From: Gonatopus flavifemur
Lineage: Eukaryota > Arthropoda > Insecta > Hymenoptera > Dryinidae
Reading direction: 5' to 3'
DNA length: 64,000 nt
Assembly (NCBI GenBank): GCA_018340375.1
Contig: JAFFJZ010000016.1
Coordinates: forward strand, 5,959,372-6,023,371
Below the pieces are notes generated by a model. The model was not told the DNA's origin. It did not search any database and was given only the letters and a program-made list of their open reading frames with translations. Shown here piece after piece: positions 1 to 11,599 of the stretch (position 1 is its first letter; the number at the start of each line of letters is the position of its first letter). The translations under genes and the position numbers were made by a program.

Positions 1-190
1 TGGGTAGATTTGTGGATAGCGTCAAAAGATGAAGAGTTTTTTCGACGGGGTATCCGAATGTTGCCAGAAAGATGGGGAAAAGTAGTGGCAAATGATGGAA
101 AATACTTTGAATAAAACGTAATGTACTTTTCCTTTACAATAAATTCCTAATTTTTTATAAAAAACCGCGGAAACTTATTTGTACACCTAA

Positions 191-1193
191 TATCATTCCA
201 TGTGACTTGATGACCGTTTGAAAAATCATCAGAGGTGTACAAAAGTGGTAATGATAATACATTCTTTCAGACAATTGGCATGATGGATACTTAACTGCGA
301 TTCGATTACAAAAAATATTTGTACATAACTTCATTGAATGGCACATGTACTTATAAATAGAGTGTTAGATTCTTACCGTTAGAAAAATCATCTCTCAAAT
401 TACAAGCACAGGCAATTTTCTTCACTACCTTACCTCACATGCAACAATATAAATATTCAATTGAATCTGATTCTTGCAAATGGAGCTAATAATTGTTTCA
501 TATATAATTATTGATAACTACATGCATAGTTCAATGAAGTTGTTTCTGAATAATTTTTGACAATCTATCCCTTATAAGTATCCACCGTGCCAATAGTTCA
601 TAGTAATATCAGAGTGCAAAAACTTACTGCGCTTTCAATATATAAGTCAATTCCTCTATCGTCTCGAGTTTTGTGGATACCTACTCCTCATTCGCAAAGC
701 ATTTATTTCAACAAAGTGGCTGGTTATTCCATTTCACACAGATTGTTGATTGGGAAAATACTATCATTCCATGTGACTTGATGACCGTTTGAGAAATCAT
801 CAGAGGTGTATAAAAGTGGTAATGATAGTACATTCTTTCAGACAATTGGCATGATGGATACTTGACTGCGATTCGATTACAAAAACTATTTGTACATAAC
901 TTCATTGAATGACACATGTACTTATAAATAGAGTGTGAGATTCTTACCGTTAGAAAAATCATCTCTCAAATTACGAGCACAGGCAATTTTCTTCACTACC
1001 TTACCCCACATGCAACAATATAAATATTCAATTGATTCTGATTCTTGCAAATGGAGCTAATAATTTTTTCATATATAATTATTTATAACTACATGCATAG
1101 TTCAATGAAGTTATTTCTAAATAATTTGTGACAATCTATCCCTTATAAGTATCTATCGTGCCAATAGTTCATAGTAATATCAGAGTGCAAAAA
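191..1193. repeat. Direct repeat of about 430 bp, two copies
   Basis: Two near-identical blocks, 191-622 and 762-1193, lie at a constant offset of 571 bases with no net indel. Both start with TATCATTCCATGTGACTTGA and end at ATCAGAGTGCAAAAA. They are separated by about 140 bases of unrelated sequence. Short open frames on the minus strand recur in both copies, but they simply follow the repeat and show no recognisable domain. It may be a dispersed element inserted twice or a local segmental duplication; no terminal inverted repeat was seen. Confidence 0.85.
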
Positions 1194-1197
1194 AATA

Positions 1198-1275
1198 TGT
1201 GATTATTTATGTATGGTTATGTGTATGTTTGTATGTATGTATCTATGTATTTATGTATGTCAATCATGTATACAA
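1198..1275. repeat. TGTA-type microsatellite
   Basis: Irregular TATG/TGTA tetranucleotide repeats immediately follow the second copy of the direct repeat. Confidence 0.75.
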
Positions 1276-1440
1276 CATTATGTATATACAAAACAATCAC
1301 CTTGTAAATCTGTATATTTTTTAATTGAATCGTTTGATTTTGTCAAAATAAATTTCTTTTAGGATACTGAGACATTACTAATTACATGTTCTATGCTTTA
1401 TTTTGAATTCGTTTCAGAAAACTACCTAAACTTTCATGAA

Positions 1441-2045
1441 AAGAATTTTTGTATAGTTCCAGCATATATGACTCGGAAAAAAAACGTTCCTATAAAGTGC
1501 TCTTCATTTTTCATTTCGAAGGATTCTGAATCGCTTGGTATGTATAATATGTGAACACATTTCTGAAATTTTCCATCAATTTATTCCAGCACTTGGTAAA
1601 ATTTCGAGGCGAATTTTTTAAAAAACCATCCTATAGAGTGCTGTTCATTTTTCATCTCGAAAGATTCTGAATCGATTGGTATATATGGTTTGTGAATGAA
1701 TTTTTTTAATTTTCCATCAGTTTATTCCAGCACTTGGTAAAATTACGAGGTGGAATTTTTTAAAAAACCATCCTATCAAGTGCTGTTGATTTTTCACCTC
1801 GAAAGATTCTGAATCGATTGGTATATATGATTTGTGAATGAATTTTAATTTTCCATCAGTCTATTCCAGCACTTAGTAAAATTTCGAGGTGGAATTTTTT
1901 AAAAAACCATCCTATAAAGTGCTGTTCATTTTCCATCTCGAAAGATTCTGAATCGATTGGTATATATGATTTGTGAATGAATTTTTTTAATTTTCCATCA
2001 GTTTATTCCAGCACTTAGTAAAATTTCGAGGTGGAATTTTTCAAC
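1441..2045. repeat. Tandem array, period about 140 bp
   Basis: About 4.3 head-to-tail units. The marker ATTCCAGCACTT occurs at 1583, 1724, 1863 and 2005, giving periods of 141, 139 and 142. Each unit also contains GATTCTGAATCGATTGGTAT and AAAACCATCCTAT. The first unit is the most diverged, as is common at the edge of a satellite array. No coding potential. Confidence 0.9.
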
Positions 2046-2935
2046 CATCACGACTTCATTATTTCTCGTTTGAAAAAACTCCTTGTTGTTTAGTCCATAC
2101 ATTACAGCAGCGGTCTCCAAAAATTTCCATTCAATCCTATATTTTTATAAAAATTGAAAAAATAAAAATGTTCATACCGGGGCCCGGGATAATTGTGGCA
2201 CCGGCACTGAGATACATGTACACGGATGCGTATGTGAATGTGACCATTAGTTTCTATTTCATGCCGCTCCACTCCCAGATGGCGCGGGCGCTCGCGGTTT
2301 TATTCTATGCGTTGGACCTTGGGTACCCTGCTCTGTACATCACGCCATGCTTCAAAGTGTACCACACTGGAGTGATCTCACTGTGAGTTCAATGAATTCA
2401 AAACAACGTGAAAGGCGATGGGACTCACGAAAATCAACCACCTCAAAGGCATCAAATTTTCACCGCGTCCACGTTGCTGGCCCTGAGTCATGCCGGGAGC
2501 GAGAAAGCATATAGTAGCTCCAGTTTCCTCACAACCTTCATCTCAACCTCAAACACATCATCAGGATTTTCACACCGAAGGAAATAATCCGGTAATAAGA
2601 GAAAAAATCCAACTCAATCAGGAAAAATATGCCACCTTTTTTCCTTCTTCAATTGAGAAGATTTTCAACAGATGGAAATTGTCCCATCACTCAGACTAAT
2701 CTCCTCAAATGGGAGAGAAAACACCTGATACTATATATGAGAAGAAGTTGCAGCAGGATGAAAAGGATACGATGTTTCTCTTCTCCACTCCGACCATCAA
2801 CGAACTTGGAAATGCCTCGGGCTGGCATCAGGAAGCCGAAATTGGACCTTGGAATATTTGTATTCAAGATCAATGGGTCTCGTAGAATTTTTCCCACAAG
2901 TTTCTCGCGTATTCAACACAACAACTAAAGTAGGC
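2046..2935. other. No recognised gene
   Basis: Contains a locally GC-richer patch at 2165-2400 with a 72-codon open frame on the plus strand, and overlapping short frames at 2490-2928. None resembles a protein family I know. I cannot support a gene here. Confidence 0.5.
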
Positions 2936-3720
2936 TACACAGTTTCGGCTGAAAATACGGTAAAAATGCAATTGGACTTCGAAGTGACCTTGAAATGACC
3001 CTTTCAAAGGGCGAGGACGCATCCAGGATTTCCTCCACTATTTTTGTCATACTCAGGCCATCTAAAAACCTAGGCGTACACAGTTTGAGCTCGAAATACG
3101 GAGAAAAAGAAATCGAACCTTGGAATGGGTATCGGACCTGGACGTATCCAGGATTCTCTCACTATTTTTGACGTACTCACCACATCAGAAAACGTTGGCC
3201 CACACAGCTTGAGCTCAAAATACGGGGAAAAAATCACATTGGACCTTCAAATGACCTGTTCCAAGATCGAGGACGCATTCAGGATTTCTTAAACTATTTT
3301 CTCAGTACTCAGCACACCAAAAAACATGAACATAGACAGTTTGAGCTCAAAATACTGGAAAAAAGAAATCGGACCTTGAAATCGGCTTGGAATGACCGTT
3401 TCCACGGTCAAGGACGTATCCAGAATTTTTCCACTATTTTTTTCGTACTCAGCATACCAAAAAACGTAGGCATACACAGTTCACACTAAAAATACGGAGA
3501 AAAAATAAATTGAACCTTGGAATGACCTTCCCCAAGGTCAAGAACGCGTCTAGGATTTTTTCCACCATTTTTCCCGTACTCAGCACACCAAAAAACGTAG
3601 GCTCACACAGTTGGAGCTCAAAATACGGGAAACATTACATTTGACCTTGAAATGACCTGTTTCAAGGTCAAAGACGCGTCCACGACTTTTTCCACTATTT
3701 TTTCCGATCTCAGCACAAAA
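2936..3720. repeat. Tandem array, period 124-141 bp
   Basis: Six degenerate units marked by ACACAG followed by TTGAGCTCAAAATACGG, at 2937, 3078, 3202, 3334, 3474 and 3605. Each unit carries a GACCTTGGAATGACC-like stretch, a CAAGGTCAAGGACGCGTCC-like stretch, a T-run with CCACTATTTT, and CAGCACACCAAAAAACGTA. The spacing varies because of small indels. This family is unrelated to the array at 1.4-2.0 kb. Confidence 0.88.
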
Positions 3721-4019
3721 TTTTACCCCCAAAACACAATAGCCATATTGTTTCTCCGAGTGGTCCCTTTTGGGACCAGTCCCTTCCTCTAAAGGTGAAT
3801 GTTTTAATAAGTGAGGGTGTGAGAATATGATTGTTATAATCTAATTTCAATTTCACTCCTTCTTCTTGTCCGCGCGCCCCTACCTCGTAACCTGTACTTC
3901 GCGCCACCTAATGCTCCACGTATTTAACTATATTAAATTATACGCCAGTGTGCTCTAAGCCTTTCAACAAGACAAACGCGTGTTTTATTTTTTTCCCTTC
4001 AACCCAACAATCTTGGCAC
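3721..4019. other. No recognised gene
   Basis: Unique-looking AT-rich sequence with an ordinary base composition and no domain-bearing frame on either strand. Confidence 0.4.
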
Positions 4020-5400
4020 GTCCAGTACGAGATCTGAAACTTGAAATTGGAGCCTTGACTGAATATTGCGAACCAAACAAGTTGCAAGTCAACACCGAGG
4101 GAACTAAAATTATCATTTTCGAAAAATCAGGTTGACCTTCGAAGAAGAAACTAGTATTTAAATATCTCGACAAAAAAATCAAAATCGTGAAGCACTATAT
4201 CCATTTAGAAATACCATTTTCTTCTCCCATGTCAAGCGTGAATGCAATGCAAACGGCAATTAAAGAATCAAGGACAGCCATGTGGGCTGTGATTTCTATC
4301 ATAACTCAATCCAGAATGAATAATTTGAATGGAATTTCCAAACTTTTTGAATCAATGATCTCCTCCGTTCTACTTTATGCATGTCCAGCATGAGATCTGA
4401 AATATACGGGAGAAATAGAAAGAATTCAATCAGACTCATAAATATATCCTGGCTTTGCCAAAAAATGCATGTAATGCGTTGGTCAGAGTGGAAGTCGGAA
4501 AAACAAAGCTAGCTCATACAGCGTTGAAGCAAACTTGAAATTGTATTTTAAGAATCCTAAAAATGGATAAAAACCGTCTCCCGAAAATATGTCTCCAGAG
4601 ACTATCACAACTACACCGAAACGAACCTGTATATAAATATAACTGGGTTACTGAATTGATGAGAATCGTGATCTCCATAGATTGGATGATTATCCAAGTA
4701 TGATTAAAAGCATATGAATTAACACTAGATAATGAGAACAAGCTCATGGTGAATAACATCGAATACTTACAAATACAAATTCCAAGGACTCGCGGAACAA
4801 ACCGTATGGCAGATTACTTGACCACAAACACACCATCACACATGCTTAGAACTAGGGTTCAGATAAAATTTGCCAGCAAATACGGTTTGAGTCTGAGAAT
4901 TGATAATAATTATTTCAAGTTCCATCCTAACCAACAATGTCCTTTATGTAATGATGAGAAACTACAGGTTGGTTGAAAAGTTTTGAAAGCAAGAATGAGA
5001 GAATGTGTATTTTTTGATGGGATGATTTTTTTTTTATTCAATATAGTCTCCCTCAACTTCAACACACTCATTCCAACGATCCTCCAATAATTGTATACCA
5101 TCTCTGTAATGATTTTCCGGAAGCTCCACAAAATACTGTTCCACAGCTGCAATGGCTTCTTCATTCGACGAAAAACGCTTTCCACGAAGGAATTGCTTCA
5201 AATTTCTGAAGAGGTAATAGTCGGAGGGAGCCAAATCTGGTGAATACGGTGGGTGTTCAAGCAATTCGTACTTCAATTCGTTCAGTTTAGCCATCGCCAG
5301 AACACTTGTGAACACGTGCATTGGGAAACTTTCCTGAATTATTTGGGAATTGTTATTGTGGAATATAATTATCACATTCCATTGTAAATAACCTTATCAA
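4020..5400 (+). pseudogene. LINE reverse transcriptase C-terminal relic (R1/Jockey/I-like)
   Basis: This is a decayed 3' portion of a non-LTR retrotransposon. Frame-by-frame reading gives the region after the polymerase core: CEPNKLQVNTEGTKIIIFEK near 4061-4120, then an IKIVKHYIHLEIPFSSPM block near 4175-4230, then MISSVLLYACPA followed by an EIERIQSDS-like stretch. It ends in a cysteine motif CPLCN at about 4935-4970. These match the usual thumb and zinc-knuckle tail of R1/Jockey/I-type LINEs. Several stops and frame changes break it. After the cysteine motif the reading is interrupted by a mariner fragment and seems to resume at EHVHWE near 5320, where a His of the knuckle would be expected, but the last Cys is not seen. 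Confidence 0.65.
4972..5322 (-). mobile_element. Truncated mariner (transposase C-terminus plus one TIR)
   Basis: The minus strand encodes the last third of a mariner transposase. It contains SVLAMAKLNELKYELLEHPP, then YSPDLAPSDYYLF, which carries the third catalytic Asp of the D,D34D triad, and the usual C-terminal ending EVEGDYIE. A mariner-like terminal sequence TTGGTTGAAAAGTTTT lies at about 4975. The N-terminal two thirds and the other terminal repeat are absent, so it cannot move by itself. It sits inside a LINE relic of opposite orientation and is therefore the younger insertion. It is clearly different from the intact mariner at 24.8 kb. Confidence 0.85.
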
Positions 5401-6221
5401 TTGTGTGAGATCAATCTGTGCGAAAGAAGGGCCGAGAATTGATCGATCTTGTTTTTTAAACGCTCTGCCTTTTCGTATAGTCCCAATATTTTTGAATATA
5501 TATTAATTGTTAGAATCCAACTTTGTTCATTCTTTTTTCCATTCCATTCAATCCTACTCAGGAGGCTGTAAAAGTTAGATGGTAACGTTTCAAGACCCAT
5601 CGTTAGGCTATGCGTATGACCTCGACACGATGAGCCAGCCGGTGATTTGATCGTGAGTTAATTACCATCGCTTGGTTCAGTCTACCATCCTTTCAGGGCA
5701 GGCGGATGCCTTCCAGCCAGCTTGGCTGGGCAACTGTGACCAAACTGTACCCATTCACGACAACTCTGATCATCTCATAGGTTAGGTTACTTTAAGTCAA
5801 GATACCGTTCATTTCTTGATAGAAATGAGGTGGGCAGAAATGTTCGGATTTCAACTCAGTATCAACCATCGATTCAAATATTTCGTTATCTCAAGCCATT
5901 ATCGATTTCAAATCTTTACAACGATCAATTCATCATTTGTATTACATACCTCTCAAACTCATGTCAAGGACACATACATCTGTACGACACATCTGTGTAT
6001 ACCAAGGCTAGTACAGCCGAGATTTACTGGCTACCTAACAACTAGAGTCGTGTCAACCTCTGATCGAAAAGGGTTGACTATCGCTGTACTGTCACTAAGA
6101 AAACGTGTGTACGCATTAGGCCGCAAATGAACTTTATTATTGAAAATTCAGTACTCCTCATTGATTATCCTTCCTACACGAATCCTCCTTTCTGGTTTTC
6201 CTGATCTTTCCCATTTCAAAC
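5401..6221. other. No recognised gene
   Basis: Holds short open frames on both strands (the longest is 104 codons, 5816-6130 plus) without a familiar motif. The first part may be the tail of the LINE relic. Nothing else is supported. Confidence 0.4.
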
Positions 6222-6942
6222 ATATACCATTTCAAAAGAAGGAGCTTTGAAATCAATAACAGCTATGAATTGGTAGCTGTACTTATTATAAGTACATTTG
6301 GCGATCCGAATGGTATGTGTACAAGTTTTGAGATATTGAATCTTTGAGTTTTCCAAAATGCATCCATAGTAGTGTGTAATTCTTGGCAAAGAATGCTTAT
6401 CTTCGAAAAATATATGAAGAAAGATTGAACAGAAATTGAGTTGAACGATTTCACACACTGAAATTCTGAGTTATCCCAAACCAAACGCGTTGGTCGGTTC
6501 TGATATGTTTCGAAATCAACGTCAATACGAAGTACTTCGCGTGGCCAATGATGGTTTCGTGGAACCATATCATTTGCGTTCCTATCTCAATGTCCTCGAG
6601 ACATTATTTTGCAGTATCATCTGGACTGAAAACTCCTGCTATAGGTCACGCAAAGTATTCCACATCAACGCAGATTTCAAAACATATCTGAACCAACCGA
6701 CACGCTCTGTTTGGAATAACTCAGAATTCTGGTGTGTGGAATGGGTGAACCTAATTTCTGTTCTATTGTCCTTCATACATGTTCTCAGAATAAGGGTGTT
6801 ACAGAAATTACGAACTACTATGAATGCATTTTCGACAAATTGGAGTTACAATATCCAAAAAATTGTTCACATACAATTCAGATCACCAAATGTACTTGGT
6901 AACTGTTATTGATTCGACATCTTTCCTTTTGAAATGGTATAT
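6222..6942. mobile_element. Foldback element, arms of about 300-330 bp
   Basis: The left arm 6222-6550 is the diverged reverse complement of the right arm 6640-6942. The outer ends read TATACCATTTCAAAAG and its complement. Shared inner landmarks include GAACAGAAATT, AATTCTGAGTTAT and a GTTGGTCGGTTC-like stretch. Open frames on opposite strands in the two arms encode similar peptides only because the arms are complementary. No transposase is present. It behaves as a non-autonomous foldback or long MITE; superfamily unknown. Confidence 0.8.
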
Positions 6943-8219
6943 CTGCCACTTCGAGTAGAATTCTGGACAGGGTAAGGTTTTTGTTCCATGAATTTTTTGT
7001 CAATTGGTATTGTGAGAGATTGCCATTTTTTTTTTGGAGTTGGTTCCATCTTTTCACTTCTTTGGAGTTTTCATATGAGGCACATGGAAGTGAAATGGGT
7101 TCCTCATCATAAGATGGTAACTATCGAGAACATGGTCTGTTTGACTGGTCAAACGAACCCGTTTCACGATTAGAATCGACCGTCTTCATATATTAACCGT
7201 GCAGTTTCATAAACAGACGGGAATCGTCTAACCTTAGGGTTGATCTCGTCTTCTCACAAGACAGTATCCGTATCACGACAACAGGAATGTCTCTAATTTG
7301 CACCCAAGTGGGTGAGTTGGAGTATTGTCCCCCGTCGTTTCACTAGAAAGGAGCCCGTCTCGTGATCAGAAGAGTTCCCGTTCATCAACAGGAGTCGTCC
7401 TTCAGTGGAATGGAATCGTTCAAGACGGTTCCTGTCTCATCATGAGACGAATCTCCATTTGGAAGTATTTTGAACTTGGATCGTCTCATGATTATACAGC
7501 TCCGTCCCACCATGGAACGGTGATTTTTTTGAGTGTATGATATTAGTGACGGCAGTAGGTGAAATTTTTTTTTCAATCGATTCCTGCCCAAATAGGAATG
7601 CTTCTCAAAGGAATTCAAAGGGACGAAAAACGAAAATCGATCGAAAATCGTTCATAAAAATTGAACTATGCGTTATGAAGAAGGAATCCCATGTGCTGCT
7701 GTAGCTAGTATCATATTAAATCGAAATTTCCTAGTCTCATTATACAGTAAGACCCCGCAATAAGAAACTGAAAGTCCCCCAAGAGAAAGATCTCTTCCGC
7801 GAATCAGGGTTCCCTCATCACTTCTATATTGCCAACACTCCTGGCTCCTCCTGTCTTTCCCTCGCATTTTAGGCGACGATCCAGCATGAACACACTTTGC
7901 ACTGTGGAAAATATCTATGAGAAGATTCCCATATACTTATATGAAGTCATCAACATATACAAGCAGAAATGCCAGATAAATTTATGGGAAATTTCATGTA
8001 AATGTACCGGGAATGCTTTGCCCAATCAATGATTGGAACTCTCCGGTAGATGTACACAGGAAAATTCCGATTATTCTTCACAGTGTACTTCAGCCGTCCG
8101 AGATATTATCACCCGTCATTGGTTTTGACCCATTCAGTCCCAGACGGACAGTTTTCCAAGACCGTTTGCAACACATGTCCTTTTCATAACATCGCGCCGA
8201 AAAAGTCTTCAGAATAGGT
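6943..8219. other. No recognised gene
   Basis: The stretch 7190-7520 is locally richer in GACGG/CGTCTC words and has a small palindrome around CTCATCATGAGACG at about 7437, but no domain, tandem period or terminal repeat can be defined. Confidence 0.4.
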
Positions 8220-10035
8220 ATGTCCAACGTGAAATTGTCTGAACTCCCAAAATCAGTCTTCAGGATCCCTCAAAAATGCGATCCGAAAAAGTAATCTTGG
8301 TTTATAAACAAAGAACAACGGATTTTTCCATTCAAACAATCTGTTTCATCGACATTTTCGCATTAAAAATGGGAGAAGATATCTTTGAGGATTGTAAATC
8401 TTGTGTTCATGGACCCTGAACTTCAAGATGGATGCGTAAGTATTCCAAAATTCAAGATAACGGATTCAAAATATTGACTCGGAGCCAAGAATGTCACCTT
8501 ATTTTTCGTTTTTCTGAGCATGGAGTTTTTTTGATCACTTTTCTCTGCGAACTTTGTATATAGGGATTTGTAGGGTCGCTGATCATGAAACTTTCAACAG
8601 ATTTTCCAAATTCGAGATGACGGATGGAAATTCTCGAATCCCTCTGTTTTCAATGAAAGTTTGTATGAAGGGTTTTTTGAGGGTGCTGATTATGGATCTC
8701 TTGTCAGATTCCCCGGATCCAAGATGGCGGATCCAATACAGCGGACGAAAATTCTGTAATTGCTTTTTTCCAATAGAAATTCGTATGCAGGGGTTTTTTG
8801 GGTCGCTGATTATGAATCTTTCGTTAGATTTTTCAAATTCAAGATGACGGATCTAATACGCCGGACGGGAATTCAACTTGTTGATCCATCGTCGAATAAT
8901 CGGAATGGAACGCCTAATTGATTTGGATAAATTCTCATTGCATCAATTAGATATCCATCCTCAGCAAGAAGAGCTTTTATATCATACTGAATATTCATTT
9001 GACGATATGAATACTCAATTGATTCGATACAATTTATTCGAATCAATCGAACATTCTGTTGCGACTATTCAACTAAACTCTTCAGTGTTGCCGGGAAATT
9101 TTTCTATCAGGATATAATTTGACTGTATTACGTCAATTTCGAGAATCGGATCGGCCACATTGGATCCACCATCTTGAATTCAGGAAATCTGACGAGAGAT
9201 CCATGGTTTGCGAACCGAAGAACCCCAGTATACGAATTCATTTTGAGAACAGAGCATTTCAAGAATTTCCGTCCGGTATATTGGATCCGCCATCTTGGAT
9301 TCGAGAAGTCTGAGGGCAGATTCATCCGCAAAGCACTCCTCCGTGGAGGCCACGTAGAAGAACGGTGGAGCAACGTGGAGGCCACGTAGCCGTTAGGGAG
9401 AGATGAAGGGGAGTCTCCGTTTAGGCGCCGGAGAAATGTCCGCGGGGCACAACGTTGCTGCAACGTGATACAGAGGTGGAGAGAACGGAGAGGCGACGTG
9501 GAAGGGCAGCCATATTGGGAATAGTGGACGTGGTGACTGTGGGGCCATCTAGGTGGAATTTGAGTGATATCTACGTAGTGGCGAGGTACCCATCCACGCC
9601 GCCTCCACGTTGCAGCTACGTGGCCTCAACGGAGAAACAGATACGTGGTGTCCCCGTAGAGGAAACTTTCCATTCCACGTGTCTGATACGTGAGAATCGA
9701 ATGGAAATTCGAAACGAATATTGATTTCGAACCGACACCAATTTACAACAATGAGGATTTTGGGGAGAATAAAAGAGCGAATGAAGAAATATATCATTTA
9801 TTCTGAAACACATACGTGACATGGAAATTCGAATGAACCGATAGAGAGGATACGAACTCACCGACTGAGCACGGTTTATTCCGACCAAACATACATACGT
9901 GATAAAATGATTCGAATAAACCAATCCAGAGGATACTTATCGACTGAGCACGATTTGTTCCGACCAAAATACTCAGAAATGTATTGATAGAAAAGTTTGA
10001 AATGTTCAGGGATGATTCTTTGAAACTTCATCTAC
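8220..10035 (-). repeat. Inverted duplication, copy A (partner at 36775-37845)
   Basis: This segment is the reverse complement of 36775-37845. Matching landmarks are AACTTCAAGATG at 8421 against 37634-37645, AGCACTCCTCCGTGG at 9338 against 37478-37492, and TTTATTCCGACCAAACATAC at about 9875 against 36917. Copy A carries about 770 bases (8560-9330) that are absent from copy B. The 9336-9720 part is GC-rich for this window and crowded with CCACGT/ACGTGG hexamers. Open frames within it are paralleled in the partner copy, but they have different breaks and no known domain. Whether it is a transposon or a local duplication is unresolved. Confidence 0.85.
8550..9325. repeat. Diverged repeat family in both orientations
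   Basis: Three forward copies (about 8556-8640, 8665-8750 and 8785-8870) share GGGTCGCTGATTATGAAT, a TTCAAGATGACGGAT-like core and a CCGGACG-like end. Two reverse copies at 9119-9325 carry the complement, for example TTGGATCCGCCATCTTGGAT. Between them, 8871-9118 has a 79-codon plus-strand frame with no recognised domain. The arrangement is a short tandem array followed by its inverted copy. Confidence 0.75.
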
Positions 10036-10439
10036 GTTGACATGAAGCCCGGATTTTGAATTTCGGAAATGAACGTTTAAAAAGAAAATTTTAGATGAAA
10101 ATTCAAAGAATGATCCCTGAAAATTCCATACTTTTTTATGCATTCAACTCCGAGTATTTTGATTGACAAAAATCATGCTCAGTCGGTGAGCTGGTATTCT
10201 TTGAAAATTCAATTACAAATCATATTTTCTAGTCATTTTAACTTCAACAAAATAATCGACAATTTTTTTGGGTTTCGAATATTATACATCAACATGAGAA
10301 AAAAAATGCATTTGCATTGAATAAACGCTTGTCTTATACCTAATAAATATTCAGTTGAATAATCAACGTATAAAATCGGTAAACACTGGTAATTTTTCAG
10401 AGATCATCAAAAACTTATTCACCACGGCCAAATTAGGTT
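10036..10439. other. No recognised gene; partial copy of the duplication motif
   Basis: At 10150-10200 a GCTCAGTCGGTGAG block resembles the motif that occurs twice in the 36.8-kb duplication. The rest is featureless AT-rich DNA. Confidence 0.4.
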
Positions 10440-10770
10440 CGACTCAACCCCTATCATGAAAAAGCATACGTTCTCTATCAATTTGATTCTCGGAAAAGTT
10501 GAATGAATCGCCGAATAGAAATGGAACAATAAGATGCTCCGGAAGAATGGAAGGGCGGCGCCTTGGTCCAGAGATCTAGAGATCTGAAGATCTTGGACTG
10601 GATCTCTGAACGTTTCAACAAGGCATCTATTTTCTCTGTGAATAATATACTATGATTTTGATATTGATATCTCACGTTATTCGATAATACTCTAGTAGTA
10701 AGTGGACTTCGACGTATGTGAGAAATGAACACGTTTTCAGGGTGTTCCGATGAAATACGAAGAACATATA
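10440..10770 (-). pseudogene. Displaced fragment shared with the 27.4-kb and 29.9-kb regions
   Basis: The minus strand first repeats the 27.40-27.58-kb plus sequence (HIRR, TRVLSNNVRY and FTEKIDALLKRSEIQS occur in both). It then switches, without a gap, to a copy of the 29.86-30.03-kb sequence, including the CAAGGCGCCGCCCTTCCAT block. The combined reading frame is open for 84 codons but lacks a start context or known domain. It is a composite of two repeats that are separate at the other locus, so it is either a rearranged copy or a piece of a longer dispersed repeat. Confidence 0.75.
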
Positions 10771-11599
10771 CATAGTTGGAAATTTTGTGTCAAAATCAAC
10801 ACATTTCACATGTCCCAAACGGTCCACACATATTTTTGTGTCGATATCACATAATGCGTTTGTGTCAGCTAGTCACTCAAGCTTGATGTAAATAATATAA
10901 CACGAAAGGATGTTGATAAAATTTTGATTGGAATTTCCAATCGTGTAAATTCAACACATAAAGGCTGTCAAATAAAATCCAAAATAAGTAATGAAACCAA
11001 CAGTTCACAAGTGTAATTTATGCATTTTTTTTACATGTGAAAATCACACTTTTTTCGTGTTGAAACAATGCATAAAGATGAATTGAAAAAAACAGTACTT
11101 CAATGAGCATTGAACTTGGATCGTCGGGACCGAATGTCGAAGCTGTATCACTCAAGCCACTGCCGGTCCTTTGGTTAAGTGTACTTTCTTTGCATATATC
11201 AACTCGCATTCTATCTTCAAATTTACATATTTAGAAAACGAATTCCCATTAGAATGAAAGCTGAAATCAAAATGAATAGATAGTTCTTCCGACAACTACT
11301 AAAGTTACACGTACATAGAAGTTTCATAAACAAATAGCTCTCACCACTGGCGATCTCCCCTTGGTAGTTGAGAATAACACAATTTTTATGTTCAATCTTG
11401 AGTTGAATAAAAAATGATAAAATTTGTGTCATTTTGACACTTTTTTTCACTTGTTTGAATGATTTCACATTATAAATCAGTTGAGACCTGATTACACAAG
11501 GACTGTCTGTAGAAGTTACACGTCTTTGTGTTGAATATTTAACAGAAAATTCATGACACACGGATTTTTTAACACATTTACACAAAATTTTCAACTGTG
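10771..11599. mobile_element. Inverted-repeat element rich in CACAAA words
   Basis: The outer ends are CATAGTTGGAAATTTTGTGT at 10771 and the complement of CACAGTTGAAAATTTTGTGT ending at 11599, a 20-bp terminal inverted repeat with two to three mismatches. The interior has many TTTGTGT/ACACAAA and AACACATTT words and short subrepeats. It directly abuts the transposase reading frame that begins at about 11600. A target duplication is not clear. Confidence 0.6.

Noticed and set aside
6216..6912. Two overlapping protein-like frames on opposite strands with similar peptides
   Set aside because: The similarity arises because the two arms of the foldback element are complementary. No domain and no codon preference support a gene.
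9455..9924. Several long frames in the GC-rich duplication
   Set aside because: The partner copy at 37 kb has frameshifted and different frames over the same DNA. No conserved protein emerges.
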